The notes under the pieces: model-generated
What the model was told of the DNA's origin: nothing
Databases searched by the model: none
The model's input: the letters and a program-made list of their open reading frames with translations, nothing else
In this document: one piece after another, positions 1 to 5,052 of the stretch
Layout: the number at the start of each line of letters is the position of its first letter
Numbering within the stretch: the stretch's first letter is position 1
Source of the DNA: Thermoprotei archaeon
Lineage (GTDB): Archaea > Thermoproteota > Nitrososphaeria > Geothermarchaeales > JDFR-13
Reading direction: 5' to 3'
Length of the DNA: 5,495 nucleotides
Assembly (NCBI GenBank): GCA_015661745.1
Contig: DQVL01000099.1
Span: 1 to 5,495, forward strand
Program-made: the position numbers and the translations under genes

Positions 1-364
1 CTGGATTGGTAACTATAAAGTATATGGCATCTGGATTCTTCTCCATAGTCTTCTCAACAACCGATTTTATTATACCTGCATTCTTACCAGCTAGCTCCCT
101 CCTACTCATATCAGGCTTTCTAGGAAAACCTGCGACGACTACAATCAAATCCGCATCCTCAACCTTCGATGGATCTTCATACCCTACCGCCTCAAAATCC
201 CTACTATGTAGAGAGAGACCATGTGATATATCCTCAGCAACTTTTTCAGCCAAACCTTCAACAACATCTACTAGAGTCATCTTCTCTATATATGGTTCAT
301 AAGCTGCCGTATAGGCTATTGATGAGCCCAACCTCCCCACACCTATAAACGCTACATGAGCCAT
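1..364 (-). CDS. mdh: Malate dehydrogenase, LDH-like family (N-terminal 121 residues, cut by window start)
   Basis: This enzyme interconverts malate and oxaloacetate with a nicotinamide cofactor in the cytoplasm and closes the TCA cycle beside the citrate synthase upstream. The visible part is the Rossmann domain. It has the dinucleotide loop G8-V-G10-R-L-G13, an acidic D33 at the end of the second strand (usual for NAD+ over NADP+), the substrate loop AGFPRKPDMSR (residues 78-88) and the TNP motif at 119-121. R82 sits where lactate dehydrogenases have Gln and marks oxaloacetate/malate specificity; R88 is the expected catalytic-loop Arg and N120 the substrate-binding Asn. The catalytic His lies beyond the window edge. 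The ATG at 364 is preceded by AGGTG about 6 nt upstream, so it is preferred over the in-frame GTG and TTG just before it. It lies 82 bp downstream of gltA in the same direction and could be co-transcribed or have its own promoter. Confidence 0.93.
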   Translation of the reverse strand, partial: MAHVAFIGVGRLGSSIAYTAAYEPYIEKMTLVDVVEGLAEKVAEDISHGLSLHSRDFEAVGYEDPSKVEDADLIVVVAGFPRKPDMSRRELAGKNAGIIKSVVEKTMEKNPDAIYFIVTNP

Positions 365-367
365 CAA

Positions 368-375
368 CACCACCT
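368..375 (-). promoter_or_regulatory. Ribosome binding site of mdh
   Basis: On the minus strand AGGTGGTG precedes the ATG at 364. The AGGTG core lies 6 nt before it and matches the complement of the archaeal 16S rRNA 3' end (GGAGGTGATC). It fixes the mdh start. It contrasts with the SD-less starts of icd and of the DHH-family gene in this window. Confidence 0.6.
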
Positions 376-414
376 ACATAATGATGTATTAAATATTTAC
401 TCAAATAAAGGGGT

Positions 415-423
415 TATATAAAA
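415..423 (-). promoter_or_regulatory. Candidate TATA box (box A) of mdh
   Basis: The minus strand reads TTTATATAA here, close to the archaeal TATA consensus. A start of transcription about 26 nt downstream (near 392) would leave a leader of about 28 nt containing the AGGTGGTG ribosome binding site. A second AT-rich element at 389-402 could instead act as the box, but would give a nearly leaderless transcript, which fits the RBS less well. Confidence 0.4.
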
Positions 424-434
424 TATAAAAATAT
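424..434 (-). terminator. Possible oligo-T terminator of gltA
   Basis: On the minus strand, 13-23 nt past the gltA stop, the sequence reads ATATTTTTATA and continues T-rich. Archaeal intrinsic termination relies on T-tracts rather than strong hairpins. The run directly abuts the mdh TATA candidate, so the same bases could end gltA transcripts and help start mdh. A read-through gltA-mdh operon is equally possible. Confidence 0.3.
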
Positions 435-446
435 GGTTTAGAATCG

Positions 447-1589
447 TTAATCCCTCTCCTCTAGAGGAGTGTATTTAAGACCCTTTGGACCAATATATTT
501 ATGTCTGGGCCTTATAAGCCTTGGAGACTCTAAATATTCTAGTATATGTGCGATCCACCCTCCAATCCTTGATAATGCGAATATCGCTGGTCCATACTCT
601 ATTGGGAAGCCTAGATGGACATATAGTATCCCTGCATAGAAATCTACATTGGGGCATATCCTCTTAGTCCTACATAGCTTATCCATACATATCTCCTCAA
701 CCTTAAGGGCTATCTCAAATAGCCTCTTGGCTTCACCCTTTAGATCCATCTCCATAAGCATATTCTTCAAAACCTTAGCCCTAGGATCATATGTCTTATA
801 TACTCTATGACCGAAACCCATTATCCGCTCCTTCTTACTAAGCTTATCCATAACATACTTCTCAGCATTCTCTGGGCTCCCTATCTCCCTAAACTGTTTC
901 AACGCTGCTCCCGCCGCACCTCCATGTAATGGACCCTTCAATGTATTTATAGATGATGTAACAGCTGAATATAGATCTGACAATGTAGATATAGTTACTA
1001 ACCCGGCGAATGAACTCGCGTTCATACCATGTTCAATATGGAGAATGAGATCAGTATCTAATGCCCTAGCATCATCCCCATTATGTTCACCCCTAACCAT
1101 ATATAGAAAGTTGGCTGCATACCCCAAATCCCTCCTAGGCTCTATAATATCTAGGTCCATACTTATCCTATACCATGCAGATAATATGGTTGGGGTCTTC
1201 CCAAGAATATTCACAATCTTCTCATATAAACCATCTCGATCAAGCCTATTCTGCTCCCTATCCCATAGCCCGATAGTCAATAAACTATATTTTAATACAT
1301 CTAATGGACTATTCCATCTTGGTATCTCCCTTAAAATCTTTTTCATACCCTCCTCAATACTATAGTTACTTGATATTGCATCTATCCAGTTATATAGTTC
1401 TCTCTTATTAGGTAGCTTACCATATATCAAGAGATATACAACCTCTTCATACGTTGATTTCATAGCGAGTTCAGTCAGGTCATACCCCCTCACATAGACT
1501 TTACCTTCCTCCCCATCAATATATGAGAGGCTACTCTCAGTTACGTAGATCCCTTCTAATCCTCTATGTACAACTATATCTTCAGTCAA
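447..1589 (-). CDS. gltA: Citrate synthase (type II, archaeal/short form)
   Basis: It condenses oxaloacetate with acetyl-CoA to give citrate, the entry step of the TCA cycle, as a cytoplasmic dimer in this family; some archaeal homologues also take propionyl-CoA, which cannot be excluded. Numbered from the TTG at 1589 (380 residues, the usual archaeal length), the catalytic set is complete: H187 (EHGMNAS), H222 (GPLHGG), H261 (GFGHRVY) and D316 (PNVDFY). Substrate-binding Arg candidates are R262, R341 (SRIGGWIAH) and R360. The N-terminal GLEG and IDGEEGKVYVRGYD motifs are typical. An in-frame ATG at 1622 would add 11 residues, giving 20 residues before GLEG where known archaeal enzymes have about 7-10. 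The TTG has a GGTGG ribosome site 4 nt upstream while the ATG has none, so I prefer the TTG. It is divergent from icd and upstream of mdh. Nothing looks truncated. Confidence 0.96.
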   Translation of the reverse strand: MTEDIVVHRGLEGIYVTESSLSYIDGEEGKVYVRGYDLTELAMKSTYEEVVYLLIYGKLPNKRELYNWIDAISSNYSIEEGMKKILREIPRWNSPLDVLKYSLLTIGLWDREQNRLDRDGLYEKIVNILGKTPTILSAWYRISMDLDIIEPRRDLGYAANFLYMVRGEHNGDDARALDTDLILHIEHGMNASSFAGLVTISTLSDLYSAVTSSINTLKGPLHGGAAGAALKQFREIGSPENAEKYVMDKLSKKERIMGFGHRVYKTYDPRAKVLKNMLMEMDLKGEAKRLFEIALKVEEICMDKLCRTKRICPNVDFYAGILYVHLGFPIEYGPAIFALSRIGGWIAHILEYLESPRLIRPRHKYIGPKGLKYTPLEERD

Positions 1590-1598
1590 GATCCCACC
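1590..1598 (-). promoter_or_regulatory. Ribosome binding site deciding a TTG start for gltA
   Basis: On the minus strand GGTGGGATC sits immediately before the TTG at 1589. The GGTGG part lies 4 nt from the TTG and pairs with the anti-SD sequence. In the longer reading from the ATG at 1622 these bases would be codons 9-11 (Gly-Gly-Ile). The site is the main reason to place the start at TTG. Confidence 0.5.
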
Positions 1599-1638
1599 GA
1601 ATATATTTATATGACCTAGCATTTAATGAAGAAACAAA

Positions 1639-1648
1639 TATATTATAT
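1639..1648 (-). promoter_or_regulatory. Candidate TATA box of gltA
   Basis: The minus strand reads ATATAATATA, centred near 1644. The expected transcription start, about 26 nt downstream, is near 1618. That is just past the ATG at 1622 and leaves a leader of about 29 nt before the TTG at 1589, so the promoter position also favours the TTG. The element is nearly symmetrical and could influence the divergent icd gene. No experiment supports this; it is inferred from position and composition. Confidence 0.4.
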
Positions 1649-1660
1649 CTATGCAACGAA

Positions 1661-1668
1661 ATAATTTT
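1661..1668 (+). promoter_or_regulatory. Candidate TATA box of icd
   Basis: The plus strand ATAATTTT is centred about 30 bp before the icd ATG at 1695, predicting a transcript that starts within a few bases of the start codon (leaderless or nearly so). A purine/T-rich GAGGTAGGAT at 1669-1678 follows it but is about 16 nt from the ATG, too far for a normal SD. It also has no in-frame start codon behind it, because a TGA at 1668-1670 closes the frame. Confidence 0.35.
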
Positions 1669-1694
1669 GAGGTAGGATACATATAGAGTTATAT

Positions 1695-2759
1695 ATGAAG
1701 AGTTATAAGATAACCTTGGTACCTGGAGATGGAACTGGACCAGAGTTGATGGCTGTAGCTAGGGAGATAATTGAGAAGGCAGGAGAGTTATATGGATTTA
1801 AATTTGAGTGGGACGAGAAGGAGGCTGGGATACCTGCCTATGAAAAATATGGAGATCCACTCCCTAAAGAAACTATTGAGAGTATAAGAAGGAATAAAAT
1901 ATTATATAAAGGACCTATAACTACGCCTGTAGGCGTCGGATACAGGTCTGTCAATGTAGCCATTAGAAAGATGTTTAAATTATATGCCATAGTAAGACCT
2001 GCAAAGTCTATCCCTAGATTCTCAACTAGATATTCAAATGTAGATCTAATAGTGGTTAGAGAGGGAACAGAGGAATTCTATGCAGGTATAGAACATAGGA
2101 TAAATACTGTAGATAGAGAGAGGATAGCTGCCGAATCTATAGGTATAGTCACTAGAGAGACGTCAGAGAAGGTAATCAGATTCTCATTTGAATATGCAAA
2201 GCGGATGGGGAGAAGGAGGGTATCAGCGGTACATAAGGCTAATATATTAAAGGAGAGTCATGGACTCTTCCGAGACATATTCTATGAAGTAGCGGAGGAA
2301 TATCCAGATATACAAGCTGATGATTATATGGTCGATAACATGGCGTATCAACTAGTGACTAAACCAGAGATTTATGATGTACTTGTTACACCTAACCTAG
2401 TTGGGGATATATTGTCAGACTTAGCATCCGGCCTCGTCGGTAGCCTCGGTATAGTACCAAGTGGAAATATAGGTGATGAATATGCCATGTTCGAACCGAT
2501 ACATGGAAGTGCACCTAAATATGCAGGTCAGAATAAGGTTAACCCGACAGCCCAGATTATGGCTGGAGTGATGATGCTCCAATACTTAAATGAGATGGAC
2601 GCAGCAAACCTGGTTCAAGAGGCTGTATTCAAGGTTATAGAAGAGGGTAAATATGTAACTTATGATATAGCTAGGGTATATGGTGTAGAGCCTGTAGGCA
2701 CTAGAGAGATGGGGAAGGAGATAATTAGGAAGATGGAGGAGTTATATAGTGGGACATAA
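1695..2759 (+). CDS. icd: Isocitrate dehydrogenase, NADP+-type signature, short (354 aa) form
   Basis: It oxidatively decarboxylates isocitrate to 2-oxoglutarate with Mg2+/Mn2+ in the cytoplasm. It belongs to the beta-decarboxylating dehydrogenase family, which also contains isopropylmalate and homoisocitrate dehydrogenases. Isocitrate specificity is supported by S85-V-N87 and R91 in the TTPVGVGYRSVNVAIR segment, matching Ser113, Asn115 and Arg119 of the E. coli enzyme. R101, R122, Y129, K181 and the metal ligands D214, D238 and D242 are present. The cofactor loop HGSAPKYAGQNKVNP (270-284) has K275, Y276 and V282, followed by Y323 and R327. These equal the E. coli NADP+ determinants Lys344, Tyr345, Val351, Tyr391 and Arg395. 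The protein is about 60 residues shorter than the E. coli enzyme, closer to NAD-IDH and homoisocitrate dehydrogenase lengths. The ATG at 1695 is the only start after an upstream in-frame stop and has no SD. The gene is divergent from gltA. Homoisocitrate dehydrogenase is the main alternative but less likely beside gltA and mdh. Confidence 0.93.
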   Translation: MKSYKITLVPGDGTGPELMAVAREIIEKAGELYGFKFEWDEKEAGIPAYEKYGDPLPKETIESIRRNKILYKGPITTPVGVGYRSVNVAIRKMFKLYAIVRPAKSIPRFSTRYSNVDLIVVREGTEEFYAGIEHRINTVDRERIAAESIGIVTRETSEKVIRFSFEYAKRMGRRRVSAVHKANILKESHGLFRDIFYEVAEEYPDIQADDYMVDNMAYQLVTKPEIYDVLVTPNLVGDILSDLASGLVGSLGIVPSGNIGDEYAMFEPIHGSAPKYAGQNKVNPTAQIMAGVMMLQYLNEMDAANLVQEAVFKVIEEGKYVTYDIARVYGVEPVGTREMGKEIIRKMEELYSGT

Positions 2760-2765
2760 CCCATA

Positions 2766-3212
2766 TTACAACCTTGAACCTAATATCTCACGCCTCCTTT
2801 TTAAAATTTCCTTGAGTCTAGCCACCATTCTATAGAGCATAAAACTATATTCCCTATATATTGGGAGGGGTGGGGCGCCTGATATAGACTCTATAGTCTT
2901 ATCCACCATATTCAGGATCTCAACAGCCTTATAATCTAGCTCAATAACCTCATCACAAAGATCAGCCTCAATCCTAACTCGATTATATTCCATCGACAAC
3001 ATATTTATAATATCGTTAGATAACCTTGTCACCATCATAAAATAGGACGATACATCTGGTGGTGCATTACCCGAGATATTCATTAACACCTTATATACCC
3101 TTGCTAATCTATCCCTTATAAATATATTTACCTTCTCTAAATCCCTTAAATCCCTATATCCAGTATATCCCTCGATATATCTCGATATATATTGGATTCT
3201 ATCACTCCTCAT
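2766..3212 (-). CDS. Small helical protein, putative diverged GINS subunit (Gins15/Gins51-like)
   Basis: It is a 148-residue protein, predicted almost entirely helical, with no signal peptide or membrane span. From recollection of the family layout it resembles the A-domain of archaeal Gins15/Gins51, the Sld5/Psf1-type subunits of the replicative helicase complex. An N-terminal helix ends in a DLRDL motif (21-25), a second helix covers about 26-46, and a Pro-rich turn at 50-52 breaks it. A long helix at 54-75 leads to MEYNRVRIEADL (74-85), where GINS proteins have a conserved Arg-containing helix. An acidic helix 88-110 and a basic C-terminal helix 120-143 follow. The C-terminal part does not look like the beta-rich B-domain, so it may be lost or replaced. 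The ATG overlaps the stop of the upstream DHH-family gene (ATGA), implying translational coupling and probably a joint complex. The GINS call is inference; a lineage-specific helical protein is the alternative. Confidence 0.4.
   Translation of the reverse strand: MRSDRIQYISRYIEGYTGYRDLRDLEKVNIFIRDRLARVYKVLMNISGNAPPDVSSYFMMVTRLSNDIINMLSMEYNRVRIEADLCDEVIELDYKAVEILNMVDKTIESISGAPPLPIYREYSFMLYRMVARLKEILKRRREILGSRL
2796..2805 (+). terminator. Possible oligo-T terminator of icd inside the convergent gene
   Basis: The plus strand carries CC-TTTTT-AAA about 40 nt past the icd stop. It is the first T5 run downstream, and a T-tract is what archaeal termination needs. It lies within the 3' end of the convergent minus-strand gene, so icd transcripts would overlap that gene's mRNA in antisense. 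Confidence 0.25.
3138..3155 (+). repeat. Tandem 9-bp duplication (taaatccct x2)
   Basis: Two perfect adjacent copies lie in the 5' part of the small helical gene. On the coding strand they encode the repeated Asp-Leu-Arg-Asp-Leu around residues 21-25. The unit length is a multiple of three, so a duplication would keep the frame. It may be a slippage product or simple codon coincidence. Confidence 0.6.
3171..3190 (+). repeat. Tandem 10-bp duplication (ctcgatatat x2)
   Basis: Two perfect adjacent copies lie about 20-40 bp inside the coding start of the small helical gene, where they encode Tyr-Ile-Ser-Arg-Tyr-Ile-Glu. A 10-bp unit shifts the frame, so if it arose as one duplication within the gene it should have changed the original N-terminus or start. 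Its cause cannot be told from one sequence. Confidence 0.6.
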
Positions 3213-4147
3213 TCAAGACCTAAATAATTTATTATCTCTCCATAAATATCTTCATATCTCTCCTTATTCACCACCACCCCAAGGAAGTATCCTTCTCCAC
3301 CGGCTGGTAGACCCAGATTTATAAATTTCTTGATTAGGGGTTCAAGAGATTGTATAGACTTTACAGCTATGGAGTAGTATCCAGGTATAAAGCCTTTATC
3401 AACTATAATCACCTCTTTACCTGGGTATCTATTGGTGAGTTCCCTTGTCAAGTCACCCAATATATACATCTTCCCTTCATACTCTAGATATATATATTTA
3501 TCATATTCAACCACTCTACCAGCTATATCCATGACATACCTATCTTTATCCATAATTATAGACATCATATCCTCATATTCAGGTAGCTGCCCAATATCAT
3601 ATATCCGATCCATAAGGAGTCTAACATTCCTATAGAGTAGGGAGACCTTATTTACATAGTATGGAGCATTATAATAGCTCTTAAGGAGAGAGAGTGTCTC
3701 TATATCCAATCCTATACCCTCAAGGTAATTACTAAATATATCCCAATATTCAGATGTCAAGATATTATCTCCAACATCGTTATACATACCCAGTATAGCA
3801 TCTACATCCGGCTCAATACCGAGGTAATCCATAAGTATATATGTGGTTGAGAACCTCTTACTACATACACACGTAACATTTAATCCAGAATAATCAGGAT
3901 GTATCTCTGAATCGTCAAAGATAGTTACATAGGAAGTTGTATTTAGCTTCTTAACATCCCTCCTTGGAATATGCATATCAACAATATAAATATATTCATA
4001 TTGAGATAGGGAGTCGATCCATACATCCTCAAGCCAGTAGTATCCAACCTCTGGGAAAAACACGGTGTCTGCATGCCCCGATCTTATAAGCATTGATGCG
4101 GATGCCTGTCCATCAAGATCCCAATTTGCAACTACTATGGATGGCAT
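3209..4147 (-). CDS. DHH/DHHA1-family protein with degraded active-site motifs, Cdc45/RecJ-like
   Basis: The 312-residue protein (numbered from the ATG at 4147) has the fold signature of the DHH phosphoesterase superfamily, to which archaeal RecJ/GAN and eukaryotic Cdc45 belong. Motif I is N8-W-D10-L-D12-G13 in place of the usual His-x-Asp-x-Asp-Gly. Motif II keeps Asp in IVDMHIP (D57). Motif III, normally Asp-His-His, reads D78-D-S-E-I-H83. A later acidic motif is YNDVGDN (D124, D127). After motif III comes the expected CSKRFSTTYILMDYL segment (95-109). The C-terminal glycine loop LPAGGEGYFLG (280-290) matches the DHHA1 GGGHxxAxG position but lacks the His. I infer a weakened or absent nuclease and a structural role, as in crenarchaeal Cdc45/RecJ homologues that bind GINS. 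An in-frame TTG at 4153 is possible; I chose ATG because a box A lies about 27 bp upstream, fitting a leaderless mRNA. It overlaps the helical gene downstream by 4 bp. Confidence 0.65.
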   Translation of the reverse strand: MPSIVVANWDLDGQASASMLIRSGHADTVFFPEVGYYWLEDVWIDSLSQYEYIYIVDMHIPRRDVKKLNTTSYVTIFDDSEIHPDYSGLNVTCVCSKRFSTTYILMDYLGIEPDVDAILGMYNDVGDNILTSEYWDIFSNYLEGIGLDIETLSLLKSYYNAPYYVNKVSLLYRNVRLLMDRIYDIGQLPEYEDMMSIIMDKDRYVMDIAGRVVEYDKYIYLEYEGKMYILGDLTRELTNRYPGKEVIIVDKGFIPGYYSIAVKSIQSLEPLIKKFINLGLPAGGEGYFLGVVVNKERYEDIYGEIINYLGLE

Positions 4148-4170
4148 AACCAATAATTAGGGAAATATAG

Positions 4171-4178
4171 TTAAATAG
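4171..4178. promoter_or_regulatory. Overlapping divergent TATA element (TTAAATAG / CTATTTAA)
   Basis: The element is centred 27 bp before the ATG at 4147 on the minus strand, the spacing expected of a leaderless archaeal promoter. It is also centred about 32 bp before the ATG at 4207 on the plus strand. It is the best TATA-like candidate for the DHH-family operon and may also serve the membrane-protein operon in the other direction. The 59-bp gap leaves little room for two separate promoters. No other gene or RNA is visible in the gap. Confidence 0.4.
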
Positions 4179-4192
4179 AAAAGGGTTATTAA

Positions 4193-4206
4193 AATCTATA
4201 TAGATT
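4193..4206. promoter_or_regulatory. Perfect 14-bp palindrome, possible operator
   Basis: AATCTATATAGATT is identical to its reverse complement and ends exactly one base before the ATG at 4207. It lies downstream of the likely TATA element, at or near the expected transcription start of the membrane-protein operon, a position typical for archaeal repressor binding. A palindrome this long can occur by chance in AT-rich DNA at this scale, so the functional reading is tentative. Confidence 0.35.
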
Positions 4207-5052
4207 ATGATGAGAAAAGCCCTGATAATAACTATCTTGTACATTATACTCTCAACCCAAGTCTATACTACAGTATATGCAGACGTCTTTAAAGTGGATC
4301 AGATGAAGGGTGATTGGAGAGAATTTTCAGATACATATATAGAGTCTGAAAGGGGTATAGGTGAGGCACTCCTAAGGCTATATGCAGATGGATATAGGAT
4401 GGGGAGCTGGATATTATCGATAGATCTTGATCTAGAGGTTGAAGATGGGGGGGAGATATATGGATATATTATCGTTGAGATTCCTGAATTAGAGATATCA
4501 CTACAATATACAGAGAGATATGTAAATAATGGTTTACTGGGGCTCGACTATATCGAGAATAACTTGACTCTAACGATTGGAGATGATACATTATTAAATC
4601 TCTATGACTATGCTTATGAACCGATGAATAGCAGGTTAAACGTTAGATACTATCTAGTCCTTATGAAGGTTGTAAATACATTAGTTTTTGAGTTTAGAGA
4701 TGAATATAAGAATCCAGATGGATTAAATAGCGTATACGTATATAGAGAGTTGGATTATGATGATGAACCTGTAACTCTAATATTGGAGATGGGTAAGAAC
4801 AGCTATAACTATCAAGGGAGTATAAAGGCACCACTATTCATAAACTCACCTAAAGATAGTGTATCTGTAGAGAGTTTCCAGTATATTACTATAGATTATA
4901 GTTCAAACGCCATATTCTTTTTAAGCCTCTCATTCCTACTGGGTGCAATATCTTTCAATATAATATCAACTAAATTCAGGATATTACAGGAGGAGGAGCT
5001 ATTGAGGGAGAAGGAAAAGAAGACTAAGAAGCAAAGAAAGAGAAAGGGATGA
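4207..5052 (+). CDS. Secreted, C-terminally membrane-anchored protein of unknown function
   Basis: I do not recognise a family. The 281-residue product starts with a signal peptide: MMRK, a hydrophobic core at about 5-20, and a likely cleavage site after VYA25. Residues 26-232 form an acidic, Tyr-rich domain of alternating polar and hydrophobic segments, suggesting a beta-rich extracellular fold, with one N-glycosylation sequon (N119-L-T) and no Cys. One membrane span lies at about 234-253 (NAIFFLSLSFLLGAISFNII). It is followed by a short cytoplasmic tail of charged helix (260-270) and a Lys/Arg cluster (271-280). The topology is therefore type I: outside domain, single anchor, basic tail. 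The second ATG at 4210 is an equally good start. The stop overlaps the ATG of the next gene (ATGA), so the two membrane proteins are probably made together and may interact. The basic tail could bind lipid headgroups, nucleic acid or the partner; this is conjecture. Confidence 0.8.
   Translation: MMRKALIITILYIILSTQVYTTVYADVFKVDQMKGDWREFSDTYIESERGIGEALLRLYADGYRMGSWILSIDLDLEVEDGGEIYGYIIVEIPELEISLQYTERYVNNGLLGLDYIENNLTLTIGDDTLLNLYDYAYEPMNSRLNVRYYLVLMKVVNTLVFEFRDEYKNPDGLNSVYVYRELDYDDEPVTLILEMGKNSYNYQGSIKAPLFINSPKDSVSVESFQYITIDYSSNAIFFLSLSFLLGAISFNIISTKFRILQEEELLREKEKKTKKQRKRKG

Noticed and set aside
6..302. Open plus-strand frame of 98 codons
   Set aside because: It is antisense to malate dehydrogenase, whose NAD-binding and substrate motifs are unmistakable. 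The antisense product is Ser/Thr-rich with no recognisable feature.
1045..1365. Open plus-strand frame of 106 codons
   Set aside because: It lies wholly antisense inside citrate synthase and has no promoter or RBS; it is a shadow of a conserved gene.
1695..2759. Isopropylmalate or homoisocitrate dehydrogenase as identity of icd
   Set aside because: The S85-V-N87 pair and R91 fit isocitrate binding, the NADP+ residue set is typical of IDH, and the flanking genes are TCA enzymes. Homoisocitrate dehydrogenase remains a minor alternative.
3432..3635. Open plus-strand frame of 67 codons with a hydrophobic, Ser/Ile/Tyr-rich product
   Set aside because: It is antisense to the DHH-family gene. The composition is that expected from the complement of its Tyr/Asp/Ile codons.
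3209..4147. Active RecJ/GAN exonuclease or oligoribonuclease
   Set aside because: The His of motif I, the His-His of motif III and the DHHA1 His are all missing, so an ordinary nuclease label is not supported.
4207..4213. ATGATGA resembling the C box of a C/D-box guide RNA
   Set aside because: It is formed by the first codons of the secreted-protein gene, and I found no properly spaced D box (CTGA) or internal C'/D' pair in the next 70 bases.
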